Positions 46,861 to 55,743 of a stretch of 64,000 bases of DNA are shown one piece after another. Made by a program: the position numbers and the translations under genes. Where the stretch lies: positions 1 to 64,000 of the forward strand of contig NZ_JACCHQ010000026.1 of assembly GCF_016031655.1 (NCBI RefSeq), given 5' to 3'. Position 1 is the first letter of the stretch; every line of letters starts with the position of its first letter. The notes beneath the pieces are model-generated. The model searched no databases. It was not told where the DNA came from and saw only the letters and a program-made list of their open reading frames with translations. This DNA is from Bradyrhizobium glycinis. GTDB taxonomy: Bacteria; Pseudomonadota; Alphaproteobacteria; Rhizobiales; Xanthobacteraceae.

Positions 46861-48678
46861 CTACGCGATCAAGCGCTGCACCAATGCCGACTCGTTCGAA
46901 TACGTCAGGAGCGCCTCGTGAGTTGCCCGGGTCACCCCGACATAGGTCAGCCGGACACATTCCTCGAGGGACTCGCCGTGGCGGCCGAGCAGGCCCAAGC
47001 CGGCAATGGCGACGCAGGGAAACTCAAGCCCTTTCGCGCTGTGCATGCTCAGGAATCGCACGGCCACCCGCTTGACCGAAACCCTGTTGCGATTGTCCTT
47101 GGCGATGTCGATCGGCACGCCATGCCCGGCGAGGACCTGCGCGACCCGGCCGCCGATCCAGTGCTCCGGGTAGAGACACGCCATTTGCGACCACTCGTAG
47201 CCGGCTTTTTTCCGGTCGAGAAACCACTCGGCGACGCAGTGAGATTCTGCGTCGATGCTCACGCATCGCCGCACGTCCGGCTCCAGTCCCTGGCGACCCG
47301 CATCTTCGGGCAGCAGGATGGCGTGCTCGTCATCGGCGGTGATGCCGGGAGCGCCGATGACGTCTGCGGCGAAGCGTCTCGCGAACGCAACAATTTGCGC
47401 CGTGTTGCGGTAATTGACCTTCAGCACGGTCGTCCTGCCCTTCGCCTCGATTCCGAGCTGGCTCCAGACCGGGCGCTCGCGCCCTTTATAGATGGCCTGG
47501 ATATCGTCGTAGACGACCATCAGCGCCTTGGTGCGCGGGTTCACCATCTTGGCCGCGAGCGCGAGCCATTGCGGCTCGAAGTCATGCGCCTCGTCGATCA
47601 GGACGGCGTCGTACTGCTCCGCCGGGATATGGCCTTGATCGACCGCCTTCACGACCTCTGCAACGCTCGCAGCCAGGCGCTCTGCGTAGTCCGGATAGTC
47701 TCGCTCGGATGGGGCGGCAATCCCGTAAGTCCGCAGCATCCGGTAGCACCACGAGTGGAAGGTGAGAACCTGAACGCGGTCCTCCACGCCCCTGCTCTGC
47801 ATGGCATCCTCGAGCCGGCCGGCGATGCCGTTGGCGTAACACAGGATGAGCACCGGCTTTGCCGCCGCACGCGCCAGATACTCGGCGCGAAAGGCGAGGA
47901 TCAGGGTCTTGCCAGACCCGGCGACGCCGCGAATGATGCGATGCCCCTCGCCCAGGCTGCGCGCGAACTGCTCCTGATGCAGGTCCATGACCGCAAGCGT
48001 CCGGTCCGAAGAATCGGCGCGAGGCGCATCGTCCAAAGGCAGCGCAATCTGTCGTATGCGTATCTCGGGGAACAGCAGCGCCCGCAGGCGGTCGAATTGC
48101 GGCATGGACAGCGGCTGCTCGGGACGCGGATGAACCATGCGCCATAATCTCGACCGGAATTCCTCGGGGTCCGCGCCCTCGGTCATCTCGTCCTTGAACA
48201 GGCAGAGATGGTCGGAGAACACCTCCTTGAGATCGGTCTGGTCGAACTGCTTGCGCGTGATGTTGGTGAACACAGCCCCGAAGCCGAACGGAACGATGGA
48301 CCGGCCCGCGAGGCGATGACCCGGCGGAAACAACAATTGCCCGTCGCGCTCCAGCGTGCGCACGACCTCGAACGTATAGCTGCGAGCCTGCTCCAGCGGA
48401 TTGCTTTCCCGCACCACACCGCGACTTGTCAGCAGCTCGACCTTCGTCTTGTCCGCCGAAACGATCGTCTCCAGGCGCCAGTCCTTCACCTCGAGCACAA
48501 GCAGGCCGTTCGCGGGATGAATGATGATGAAATCCGGATGCCGGTTGCGAGGGCCGACAGGCAGGTTGTGCCAAACGACAGCGTTCTCTTCGAGGAAGTC
48601 CTTGAGTCGTTCCGCCAGCCGTAGCTCACCACGGCTGTCGAAGCGCGCGAAGCCGAGGCTGGGGATCAGGATTGCCAT
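46861..48678 (-). CDS. NERD nuclease-domain / UvrD-like SF1 helicase
   Basis: A 605-residue protein (start 48678, MAILIPSLGFARF) fusing a nuclease-related domain to a superfamily 1 helicase. The NERD part (about 14-125) shows GELRLAERL, the Asp of HPDFIIIHP (49) and EVK (63-65), the PD-(D/E)XK-like active site. The helicase part has Walker A GVAGSGKT (around 255), Walker B LIDEAHDFEPQW, motif III-like VVYDDIQAIYKG, and motifs V/VI FLSMHSAKGLEFP and YVGVTRATHEALL. Such fusions act on DNA ends and several are linked to phage defence. A zinc-ribbon gene lies 73 bases upstream on the same strand. Confidence 0.92.
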   Translation of the reverse strand: MAILIPSLGFARFDSRGELRLAERLKDFLEENAVVWHNLPVGPRNRHPDFIIIHPANGLLVLEVKDWRLETIVSADKTKVELLTSRGVVRESNPLEQARSYTFEVVRTLERDGQLLFPPGHRLAGRSIVPFGFGAVFTNITRKQFDQTDLKEVFSDHLCLFKDEMTEGADPEEFRSRLWRMVHPRPEQPLSMPQFDRLRALLFPEIRIRQIALPLDDAPRADSSDRTLAVMDLHQEQFARSLGEGHRIIRGVAGSGKTLILAFRAEYLARAAAKPVLILCYANGIAGRLEDAMQSRGVEDRVQVLTFHSWCYRMLRTYGIAAPSERDYPDYAERLAASVAEVVKAVDQGHIPAEQYDAVLIDEAHDFEPQWLALAAKMVNPRTKALMVVYDDIQAIYKGRERPVWSQLGIEAKGRTTVLKVNYRNTAQIVAFARRFAADVIGAPGITADDEHAILLPEDAGRQGLEPDVRRCVSIDAESHCVAEWFLDRKKAGYEWSQMACLYPEHWIGGRVAQVLAGHGVPIDIAKDNRNRVSVKRVAVRFLSMHSAKGLEFPCVAIAGLGLLGRHGESLEECVRLTYVGVTRATHEALLTYSNESALVQRLIA

Positions 48679-48751
48679 GTGACGACCGCGAGCACCATTG
48701 CGGACCACCTTGTGAGACGACGTGCGTCAAAGCGCACCGATCAAGGTTCGA

Positions 48752-49444
48752 TCACCGCGCATCTGCAAGGGCCCGCGGCTCGACCAGCAGGCCCTGTCTT
48801 TCGTAACGGCGGCGCGTTCTGCTGAAGCGTACGACGACGGCATATCGGGCACTGTTCGCTTTCACGCGCCGGGTGAGCAGCGCATCACCTGCCGGCAGAA
48901 ATTCGAGGTCATCGAGGCCAACGCAGCGCAGGCACGCCGGGCCGGCAGGCTCCATCATCAGGAGATTGCCGGTGCCGCTACAGCGATGGCATGTCCACTC
49001 CGTGTTCAATGGCTGGATGACCACCAGTTCCGGGCCGCGGCTTGCCTTCTCCACCAGCCGTTCGCGCTTCGCTTCCGAGAGTTCCGGCGATATCCAGTGT
49101 GTCCGGTAAGACGCTTCGATCTTGGGGTCCTCGCTGCGACTGAAGCGCAGCTCCCGGCGTTGCGGGGTACGATCAACATAGGCTGTGGGGCTTGCGATCA
49201 GTCCTCGCGCGGTCGCCCAGGACTGGAATAGCTGCATGGCTTCCAGGATGCGAGGCGGATTGGTTTGGACAACCTCCTCCAGGCAATCGATCTGCCCGCG
49301 CTGCCAGCGCTCGACGGCTCCGGAATCGAGCCACCCGATCCCGATGAGGATGTCGGTGGCGTTCACAAAGTGCTGGGCCGCCAGCGCCCTTTCGGCTGCT
49401 GTTGCGACGCGATCGCCAAGTGGAACCCGATTCTTCCGGCTCAT
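48752..49444 (-). CDS. Zinc-ribbon protein resembling the DUF2293-associated N-terminal region
   Basis: A 230-residue protein; start 49444 (MSRKNRVPLGDRVATAAERA) is preferred to 49498. A four-Cys ribbon spans about 152-177 (CHRCSGTG and CLRCVGLDDL), followed by FLPAGDALLTRRVKANS and RRYERQGLLVEPRALADA. The same order of elements occurs at the N-terminus of DUF2293 proteins, but here it is the C-terminus and DUF2293 itself is absent. It precedes the NERD-helicase in the same direction and could be its DNA-targeting partner, which is inference. Function unknown. Confidence 0.75.
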   Translation of the reverse strand: MSRKNRVPLGDRVATAAERALAAQHFVNATDILIGIGWLDSGAVERWQRGQIDCLEEVVQTNPPRILEAMQLFQSWATARGLIASPTAYVDRTPQRRELRFSRSEDPKIEASYRTHWISPELSEAKRERLVEKASRGPELVVIQPLNTEWTCHRCSGTGNLLMMEPAGPACLRCVGLDDLEFLPAGDALLTRRVKANSARYAVVVRFSRTRRRYERQGLLVEPRALADAR

Positions 49445-49654
49445 TGGACTTCTCGGCTCACTCTCCAATCTGCGCCGGACCCCGACCCGGCGGATCAATT
49501 TCGCAAGATTTCAACCCGTTGCCGGTCCAGACGCGGCCAGTCGACCGCTTCGGTTTGCAGCCGACACACCGTCGATGATGGACAAGGCTGTTTCGCGAAT
49601 CAATGCGCTTCGCTAACGATGTCGAAAGCTGGCGGCCCAACTCGGGAGAGTTTC

Positions 49655-50374
49655 ATGGCCCTTCCCCTCGCCCAACAGCAGTCGATCTTTGCCTGGGGCG
49701 GCGACACGGCTTCCACGCGCGATGACATCCTCGCCCGCTACCTACACCTTCGGGAAATCTCCAAGAAACTTAATGAGGAAGTCCTCCGGTGCATACCCGC
49801 CGATGCCTTGCTGAATCACGCACGCAGGCTCGGGTTGGCACAAGGAAAGACATTGCTCCTCGAAGACATGGACGAGATGTACTACGTCTACGACCTTGCC
49901 GTTTACACCGCACCGGCGGATCGTTCGCGGGCGATCGATCGCTACGCGAGGTCGGCCAGGTTCGAAGCGCAGTCCGACGAAGGGGTGATGCTGGACGCAA
50001 TGCGTCGGTCGCAGTTCGTGATACTCTTAATCGAGCAGCGTCACGACGAGGTGGGCCTGATCGCCACCGACATTATTCGCAACTCGAAAGTATGGCTGCT
50101 CGACGTCGGGCTCGAACATTCGATCGACGATGGAGAACTGATGGCCACTAGGCTCCTTACCCCTGGGGCGTTCTCGATGACTGCCGGTGTCATGGTCCCG
50201 TTCGAAATTGAAATGCTTGAGCCGGTTTGCAGCCTGCTGCCGCAGCGCCTCGGCAGCAGCAAGCTGAGCCGTGTAGCCGACGACAGGCGCTTCGCCGAAG
50301 CCGTCTACAAGGTGGCGCTCGCGGACAGCGTCATGGATCGCATGGCCTATGTTGATTTCCCCGATCGGCTCTGA
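49655..50374 (+). CDS. Hypothetical protein, 240 residues
   Basis: ATG 49655 (MALPLAQQQSIFAWGG) is chosen for its upstream GGGAGAG; an in-frame ATG at 49619 is possible. The protein is largely helical in the first third (DDILARYLHLREISKKLNEE) and mixed after that (VILLIEQRHDEVGLIATDII, GAFSMTAGVMVPFEIEMLE). There is no signal peptide and no recognisable motif. It is divergent from the zinc-ribbon gene and followed by a tRNA gene. I do not recognise a family. Confidence 0.75.
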   Translation: MALPLAQQQSIFAWGGDTASTRDDILARYLHLREISKKLNEEVLRCIPADALLNHARRLGLAQGKTLLLEDMDEMYYVYDLAVYTAPADRSRAIDRYARSARFEAQSDEGVMLDAMRRSQFVILLIEQRHDEVGLIATDIIRNSKVWLLDVGLEHSIDDGELMATRLLTPGAFSMTAGVMVPFEIEMLEPVCSLLPQRLGSSKLSRVADDRRFAEAVYKVALADSVMDRMAYVDFPDRL

Positions 50375-50514
50375 CGCCGGATCGGCGGGTCCGCGAACGA
50401 TGGACGCCCAGCTAAAAGCGATCATAAACTATGCCGAGAGGGGCTGCGCCGCAGCGAACAGGACGGGAGCGACCACCGGCCCGTGCCTTCGTGCAAAATC
50501 GCGGAACAGCAGAA

Positions 50515-50589
50515 TGGCGCTCCCTAGGGGAATCGAACCCCTGTTTCAGCCTTGAGAGGGCCGCGTCCTAACCGCTAGACGAAGGGAGC
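50515..50589 (-). tRNA. tRNA-Glu (anticodon CTC)
   Basis: Cloverleaf on the minus strand: acceptor stem GCTCCCT/AGGGAGC, D arm with TAGCGGTTAGGAC, anticodon stem CGGCC/GGCTG with loop CTCTCAA (anticodon CTC), and T arm AGGGG-TTCGATT-CCCCT. CCA is encoded at the 3' end (TGG at 50515-50517 on the plus strand). It reads GAG codons, important in a high-GC genome. tRNA genes are common integration sites, but no integrase is nearby. Confidence 0.97.
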
Positions 50590-50646
50590 GTGAGGGCTAG
50601 CCAATAGCCTCGAAATTTGTCCGCCGCAAGGACCCCGGCAGGCCTT

Positions 50647-50991
50647 TTACAGCTCGTTGGCGAATTTCAGCCGTCCGGCCGGCTTCAGGGTATGGGCATC
50701 GAAGGTGCGGATCTCGATGACCCCGCCGATATCCAGCGTGACCGCCAGGCGGTCGCCGGCAACCCCGGTCGAGACGATTTTGGCGCCCTTGGGCAGAGTG
50801 GCGGTGACATCTCCTGCCGCTTCGACCGCCCTTCCCTCCGACTTGAAAAGGCGGTAGCCCACCGCGATCAGCACGGCGCAGATCGCCAGCGCCGTGGTCA
50901 ACCCCGCGATCAGCATCATCCGCCGCACCCGCGCAAACAGCGCGGCCTGCTCGGGGGTCGGTTCGGGAACAGCGGTATCAGACGTCGTCAT
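50647..50991 (-). CDS. Small single-pass membrane protein (DUF6476-like)
   Basis: A 114-residue protein with a short N-terminal cytoplasmic part, one transmembrane helix at about 27-48 (MMLIAGLTTALAICAVLIAV) and a b-rich outer domain (VTATLPKGAKIVSTGVAGDR, GVIEIRTFDAHTLKPAG). Such a gene commonly lies beside rluD in Rhizobiales; function unknown. Its ATG overlaps the ATG of rluD on the opposite strand (CATG at 50989-50992), so the two divergent genes have no spacer. Confidence 0.85.
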   Translation of the reverse strand: MTTSDTAVPEPTPEQAALFARVRRMMLIAGLTTALAICAVLIAVGYRLFKSEGRAVEAAGDVTATLPKGAKIVSTGVAGDRLAVTLDIGGVIEIRTFDAHTLKPAGRLKFANEL

Positions 50992-51997
50992 GACTAGCCC
51001 TGGGTCAGCGCAAAGGTTGGAGGTTGTCGTCGCCGGCGACGAGGGCTCGGCCCGGCTCGACCGCGTGCTGGCGGCGCGCCTGCCCGAGCTGTCGCGATCG
51101 AGGCTGAAAGCCCTGATCCTGGCGGGCGCAGTGCAGCTGAAGGCCGCCGCGGTCCGCGACCCCGCTTATCACGTCGCCTCCGGCGATACGATCATAATCG
51201 ACGTGCCGGAAGCGGCGCCCGCCGAGCCCAAGGGGGAGGAGATCGCCCTCGATATCGTGTTCGAGGACGACGACATCGTCGTCCTCAACAAGCCCAAGGG
51301 CCTGGTCGTGCACCCCGCGGCCGGCCACGAGACCGGCACTTTGGTGAATGCGCTGATCGCCCATTGCGGCAGCTCGCTCTCCGGCATCGGTGGGGTGCGC
51401 CGGCCCGGCATCGTGCACCGGCTCGACAAGGACACGACGGGGCTGATGGTGGTCGCCAAGAACGACCTCGCCCACGCCTCGCTGACCGCCCAATTCGCCG
51501 ACCACGGCCGCACCGGCGCGATGCGGCGCGGCTACATGGCGTTTGCGTGGGGCGTGCCGAACCGGCAGCGCGGCACGGTGGACGCGCCGATCGACCGCCA
51601 TCCGCATGCGCGCGAGAAGATGGCGGTGCGCCAGGGCGGCCGCGAGGCGGTGACGCATTGGGAGATCCTGGAGAGTTTTGCGGGGCGCGACGGCAAGCCG
51701 GTGGCCGCCCTGCTCGCCTGCGAGCTCGAGACCGGCCGCACCCATCAGATCCGCGTCCATCTCGCCCATATCGGCCACCCACTAATGGGCGATGCCGTCT
51801 ATGGCCCGCATTTCAAGACCAAGGCCAACCAGCTCGGCCCCGAATCGCAGGCGGCTTTGGCAGCGCTGGGACGGCAGGCCTTACATGCTTACCTGCTGGT
51901 ATTTGAGCACCCGAGGACGGGAGAACTTCTGCACTGGGAGGCGCCTTTGCCGGAGGATTTGCTTCTCCTCGAACGGATGCTCAAAGCGGCGCTATGA
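50990..51997 (+). CDS. rluD: RluA-family 23S rRNA pseudouridine synthase (RluD-like)
   Basis: A 335-residue enzyme that converts uridines in helix 69 of 23S rRNA to pseudouridine. It has an N-terminal S4 domain (SARLDRVLAARLPELSRSRL, about 20-75) and the RluA catalytic domain with the nucleophilic Asp in RPGIVHRLDKDTTGLMVVAK and ETGRTHQIRVHLAHIGHPL (in part). Start 50990 (MTSPGSAQRLE) overlaps the divergent gene's start; an alternative TTG at 51017 is possible. Promoter and leader must lie within the divergent gene. Confidence 0.93.
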   Translation: MTSPGSAQRLEVVVAGDEGSARLDRVLAARLPELSRSRLKALILAGAVQLKAAAVRDPAYHVASGDTIIIDVPEAAPAEPKGEEIALDIVFEDDDIVVLNKPKGLVVHPAAGHETGTLVNALIAHCGSSLSGIGGVRRPGIVHRLDKDTTGLMVVAKNDLAHASLTAQFADHGRTGAMRRGYMAFAWGVPNRQRGTVDAPIDRHPHAREKMAVRQGGREAVTHWEILESFAGRDGKPVAALLACELETGRTHQIRVHLAHIGHPLMGDAVYGPHFKTKANQLGPESQAALAALGRQALHAYLLVFEHPRTGELLHWEAPLPEDLLLLERMLKAAL

Positions 51998-52212
51998 CGC
52001 AGGCTGCTTCAGAAAGCCTTTACATTACAAAAAGTTATAGCTGCCACACGGGGACGTGACGTCAGCAATCCTTCCCTTTTTGACCCCCAATGGGGTATAT
52101 TGCGTCTGCGTTGAAATGACCAACGCGGAACATCGCAGCCCGGCCGGCTTTGACACAGCGGTCGTCTGCCTGGCCCGCCGCTATCGGGGGCCTGAACCTT
52201 GGAGGGCGCACT

Positions 52213-53112
52213 ATGGCCCGTACCGCTGCTTTGCCGGTCCTCAATGGAGAATCCGGCCTTTCTCGCTACCTCGCCGAGATCCGCAAGTTCCCGATGCTGG
52301 AACCGCAGGAGGAGTACATGCTCGCCAAGCGTTGGCGCGAGCATGATGATCGCGACGCGGCGCACCAACTCGTCACCAGTCATCTCCGCCTCGTGGCCAA
52401 GATCGCCATGGGCTATCGCGGCTACGGCCTGCCGATCTCCGAAGTCGTGTCGGAAGGCAATGTCGGCCTGATGCAGGCGGTGAAGCGATTCGAACCCGAG
52501 AAGGGATTCCGTCTCGCCACCTACGCCATGTGGTGGATCAAGGCGTCGATTCAAGAGTACATCCTGCGTTCGTGGTCGCTCGTGAAGATGGGCACCACCG
52601 CGAACCAGAAGAAGCTGTTCTTCAACCTGCGCAAGGCGAAGAGCAAGATCAACGCGCTGGACGAAGGCGATCTCCGCCCCGACCAGGTCAAGATGATCGC
52701 CAAGCGCCTCGGCGTCACCGATCAGGACGTGATCGACATGAACCGCCGCCTCGGCGGCGATGCGTCGCTCAACGCACCGATCCGCGACGACGGCGAAGCC
52801 GGCGAATGGCAGGACTGGCTGGTCGACAACACGCCCAACCAGGAAGCCATGATGGCGGAGCACGAGGAATATGATCACCGCCGTGACGCGCTGAACGGCG
52901 CCATGGGCGTGCTCAACCCGCGCGAACGCCGCATCTTCGAGGCCCGCCGCCTCGCCGATGAGCCGATGACGCTGGAGGACCTTGCTGCCGAGTTCGGCGT
53001 GTCGCGCGAGCGCGTCCGCCAGATCGAGGTCCGCGCCTTCGAGAAGGTGCAGTCCGCGGTCAAGGGCACGATTGCAAAGGCCGAACAGGCCGCGCTGGAA
53101 GCCGCGCATTAA
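52213..53112 (+). CDS. rpoH: RNA polymerase sigma factor RpoH (sigma-32)
   Basis: Heat-shock sigma factor of 299 residues. It shows region 2 (HQLVTSHLRLVAKIAMGYRG, EGNVGLMQAVKRFEPEKGFR, LATYAMWWIKASIQEYIL), the RpoH box (SLVKMGTTANQKKLFFNLRK) and region 4 (ERRIFEARRLADEPMTLEDL, FGVSRERVRQIEVRAFEKVQ). Start 52213 follows GGAGGGCGCACT. A strong terminator lies 40 bases after the stop, so the gene is its own transcription unit. Alphaproteobacteria often carry several rpoH copies; which one this is cannot be told. Confidence 0.96.
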   Translation: MARTAALPVLNGESGLSRYLAEIRKFPMLEPQEEYMLAKRWREHDDRDAAHQLVTSHLRLVAKIAMGYRGYGLPISEVVSEGNVGLMQAVKRFEPEKGFRLATYAMWWIKASIQEYILRSWSLVKMGTTANQKKLFFNLRKAKSKINALDEGDLRPDQVKMIAKRLGVTDQDVIDMNRRLGGDASLNAPIRDDGEAGEWQDWLVDNTPNQEAMMAEHEEYDHRRDALNGAMGVLNPRERRIFEARRLADEPMTLEDLAAEFGVSRERVRQIEVRAFEKVQSAVKGTIAKAEQAALEAAH

Positions 53113-53151
53113 GCGGCGGCAGCGCCAGAGATTGGCGGATCGAAAGACAGA

Positions 53152-53177
53152 AAGCCGGCGGTGACGCCGGCTTTTTT
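53152..53177 (+). terminator. Rho-independent terminator of rpoH
   Basis: AAGCCGGCG-GTGA-CGCCGGCTT hairpin (9 pairs, 4-base loop) followed by TTTTTT, 40 bases after the rpoH stop codon. Confidence 0.93.
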
Positions 53178-53232
53178 GTTGGTGTGATGCGCGCTTGTTC
53201 CGCTGGATGGCGCACGTGGTGCAAGCTCCTCT

Positions 53233-53335
53233 GTCATTCCGGGGCGCGCGGAGCGCGAGCCCGGAATCCATCAGACCGCGGGTTGGTGGACGAATGGATT
53301 CCGGGCTCGCGCCAAGAGGCGCGCCCCGGAATGAC
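53233..53335. repeat. Palindromic repeat with GTCATTCCGGGGCGCG ends
   Basis: The left arm GTCATTCCGGGGCGCGCG...GAGCCCGGAATCCAT is inverted in the right arm ATGGATTCCGGGCTCGCGCC...GCGCCCCGGAATGAC. It is a full member of the family of which 31376-31468 is a degenerate copy. Confidence 0.9.
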
Positions 53336-53343
53336 GGAGGAGA

Positions 53344-53970
53344 TTACTCCCCCCATGCCCGTGCCATCGTCGCGAGGATGCAGCCTTCGCAATAGCGCGC
53401 GTCCTTGTAGTCGATCCAGTTGTGCGCGTAGACGCGCTCAAGCGGGATGTCGTAGCGCGCGCGTAGCACCTTCACGAGGATCTTCCACGCCGCGACCTGT
53501 GCCTCCGTCGGCCCCGTCGTCACGTCGGGATAATTGCCGGCGAACTCGACTCCGATCGAATTGTCGCGCACCACCTGACGATAGGTCGGCCGGTTGTCGA
53601 TGTACTTGTTGTCGTTGCGGTTGGCGCCGTCGCCGTGGGTCGGCACGAGGTTCTCGGCGACCGCCCAATAGACCGTGCCGTCGGTCTCGACCCAGACCGT
53701 GACGCCGCGCCGCGTCGGGTTCTTCGCCTGCGCCTGGGCGCCGCCGCGAGCCGAGCCCGCAGGTCCCTCGGTCTGGTGCACGATGATGTTGCGCCAGGGT
53801 CTTGCGTTGCCGACGTCGCCCCACGGCGCCAGCCAGACGATCTTCAGGCCGGGAATGTTGGGCGTACCGGAGGCGCGCGCGAGCCTGACGAGTTCGGCAT
53901 CCGTGGCAGCGGCGGGGACGATCGGAAGGAGAGCGGCCAACACGGCCGCCAGCAGGCGAAACGTCATCAT
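53344..53970 (-). CDS. Exported N-acetylmuramoyl-L-alanine amidase
   Basis: A 208-residue zinc amidase of the T7-lysozyme/PGRP-like type that would cleave the amide bond between muramic acid and the stem peptide. The signal peptide is MMTFRLLAAVLAALLPIVPA. The amidase_2 core has the zinc His in NIIVHQTEG, TVYWAVAENLVPTHGDG, and VYAHNWIDYKDARYCEG; Glu in SIGVEFAGNY is also conserved in the fold. It lies immediately after a palindromic repeat. Cell-wall recycling or remodelling is the likely role. Confidence 0.88.
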   Translation of the reverse strand: MMTFRLLAAVLAALLPIVPAAATDAELVRLARASGTPNIPGLKIVWLAPWGDVGNARPWRNIIVHQTEGPAGSARGGAQAQAKNPTRRGVTVWVETDGTVYWAVAENLVPTHGDGANRNDNKYIDNRPTYRQVVRDNSIGVEFAGNYPDVTTGPTEAQVAAWKILVKVLRARYDIPLERVYAHNWIDYKDARYCEGCILATMARAWGE

Positions 53971-54004
53971 GCAAGGTCCAATGCGACGTCGAGCCTAACA
54001 GGCT

Positions 54005-55267
54005 TTACGCGAATGTCCTCACCGTTCCGACGGACTCGGGCGACAGCGGCGGGGCGGGATCATAGACCGCAAAATCGTTCTTGCCGTTCTTCTTGGCGGC
54101 ATAGAGGGCGTGGTCGGCATTGGCCATCAGCCGGTCGGGGAATTCCCCGATGCCGCGGTCCCACTCCGCAACCCCGATCGAGATCGCGATCGGAATATCG
54201 CGGCCGCTGCAGCTGGCGGCATCCTGACGGCAGACTTCGAGCACGCGGCGGGCGATCGCGGCAGCCTCGCGCAGGGACGAGGACGGCAGCACGATGCAGA
54301 ACTCGTCGCCGCCGGTGCGGGCGAGCATGTCGCCGGGCCGCAGGCGCGTCTGCGCCATCAGGGTGAAGTGCCTGAGGCAGGCATCGCCGGCGGCATGGCC
54401 ATGGGTGTCGTTGATGGTCTTGAAGCCGTCGAGGTCGATCACAAGCAGCGAGAACGGCTCACCGCTGCGCTCCGACCGTGCGCATTCCTCCGACAGACGC
54501 TGCAGCAGATGCCGCCGGTTGGCCACGCCGGTGAGATCGTCGATCAGCGCGAGGTCGGCGACCTCGCCCCGCAACCGGTCCATCGCCATCAGCAGGAAAC
54601 CGAAATTGAGGGTCATCGACAGGAACAGCAGCCCGAGCACCATGATCGCATGGGCCTGACCGCCGGCGCGCGCCGAGAGATCATAGCCAAGCAGATTGCC
54701 CGCGGTGCGCGCGAGCAGAATCGCGATAATGCTGAGGATGACGATGCCGGACAGCTTGGCGCCCGGACTGACGCGGCCTTCCGGCGACAACAATAGACGC
54801 AGCGCCAGCACCAGCGGCAGGGCCTGACCGAGCGTGTAGCTCAGCATGCGCAATTGCATGTGCTCGAATCCGACCATGAAGAGCACGACGCCGAGAAGGC
54901 TCAAGCACCCCGTCGCGGTCATCAGGCGCCACGAGACCGGCCGGTCGTAGAAGCGCTGAATTCCCATGGCGGCGAGGCAGCTCGCAGCGATGACGCCACC
55001 GGCGCCGAGCAGCAGCGGCAGGGGAGAGGCGACGAACAGACGGATCAAGGCCGTCATCGCGCCGGCGGCACCGACGAAGGCCGATGCCATCCAGAACCGC
55101 GCAGCCGCGAAATTCGGATAGGAACGCGTCACGTAGGCCCAGATCACGCCGAGCGCCAGGAAGTTGACGACGAAGACCGTCCATAATGTCGGTACGTTCA
55201 GCATCGCGCGTACAGCACGCGCAGCGTCCCGCCCTCCGTTCCCGGCAGCCGTCCGTCCATGACCCAT
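54005..55267 (-). CDS. Membrane-bound GGDEF diguanylate cyclase
   Basis: A 420-residue protein (or about 399 if it starts at ATG 55204, MLNVPTLW, the more sensible membrane-protein start) with six or so membrane helices in the first 215 residues and a GGDEF domain at about 250-405. The active site is canonical (ARTGGDEF) and RPGD lies five residues before it, a complete RXXD inhibitory site, so it should make c-di-GMP and be product-inhibited. DDLTGVANRRHL and DLDGFKTINDTHGH are the other hallmarks. The membrane part has no named sensor domain. Confidence 0.92.
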   Translation of the reverse strand: MGHGRTAAGNGGRDAARAVRAMLNVPTLWTVFVVNFLALGVIWAYVTRSYPNFAAARFWMASAFVGAAGAMTALIRLFVASPLPLLLGAGGVIAASCLAAMGIQRFYDRPVSWRLMTATGCLSLLGVVLFMVGFEHMQLRMLSYTLGQALPLVLALRLLLSPEGRVSPGAKLSGIVILSIIAILLARTAGNLLGYDLSARAGGQAHAIMVLGLLFLSMTLNFGFLLMAMDRLRGEVADLALIDDLTGVANRRHLLQRLSEECARSERSGEPFSLLVIDLDGFKTINDTHGHAAGDACLRHFTLMAQTRLRPGDMLARTGGDEFCIVLPSSSLREAAAIARRVLEVCRQDAASCSGRDIPIAISIGVAEWDRGIGEFPDRLMANADHALYAAKKNGKNDFAVYDPAPPLSPESVGTVRTFA

Positions 55268-55609
55268 CCCCGTCTTCTTGCGGAGGACAATGCGATGGTT
55301 GCGCTTAATGGAGTCTCACTGCGACTTGCGAAAACGCATGCTTGGTTTTGGATTCATGAACGGCACGCGGCAATTGTCGGATCGTTAAGCCTGTTGCCGC
55401 CGCTGGGCCGTGCTGGCGCGTGAGGCGGATTCGCGGCCAAAAACCATCCGAAAATGCATCTGAGCTGTGGATAACAGGATGACACGGATGTGACGACGCG
55501 GGGCAGCCGGCTCCGAATCTGCTGAGTTTGTCGTCGAGGATGTTGCGAGGCTGGCCCTCCGCCGAGCACCCTCGTGTCGCGTTCCACCATTAACCCTTGA
55601 GAGGATACT
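55268..55609. other. Gene-free stretch before a very small gene
   Basis: These 342 bases lie between the cyclase gene (minus strand) and a 22-codon gene (plus strand). No long hairpin or coding frame is credible. The last part should hold the promoter and the GAGAGGA ribosome binding site of the small gene. Confidence 0.5.
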
Positions 55610-55678
55610 ATGGCTAAGAAAGCGAAGAAGGCGGCGAAGAAGAAGGCGAAAAAGGCCAAGAAGGCGAAGAAGAAGTAA
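55610..55678 (+). CDS. 22-residue Lys/Ala-rich protein
   Basis: ATG at 55610 is preceded by GAGAGGA at an ideal distance and followed by 22 codons made of Met, Ala and Lys only (MAKKAKKAAKKKAKKAKKAK, then KK), ending in TAA. A rho-independent terminator lies 65 bases downstream. A good ribosome binding site, an in-frame stop and a dedicated terminator support real expression. The product would be a highly basic peptide, like the tails of histone H1-type proteins, and could bind nucleic acid. Similar but longer proteins are found in related genomes. The K-rich tail of the HEAT protein at 21494-22357 has the same composition. Confidence 0.7.
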   Translation: MAKKAKKAAKKKAKKAKKAKKK

Positions 55679-55743
55679 CGAGGCTTCTGTTTCTTTGCCC
55701 GGGTGGACTCAGCTCCGCCCGGGCGTCGGGTCGATCGAAGGTG

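Noticed and set aside
50515..50589. tRNA-Glu as attachment site of an integrated element
   Set aside because: No integrase, no repeated tRNA 3' fragment and no phage or plasmid genes were seen nearby.
52056..52210. CIRCE-type or sigma-32 promoter upstream of rpoH
   Set aside because: CCCCAATGGGG is a short palindrome at 52083-52095 but no full CIRCE (TTAGCACTC-N9-GAGTGCTAA) and no convincing CTTG/CCCCAT pair at proper spacing were found.
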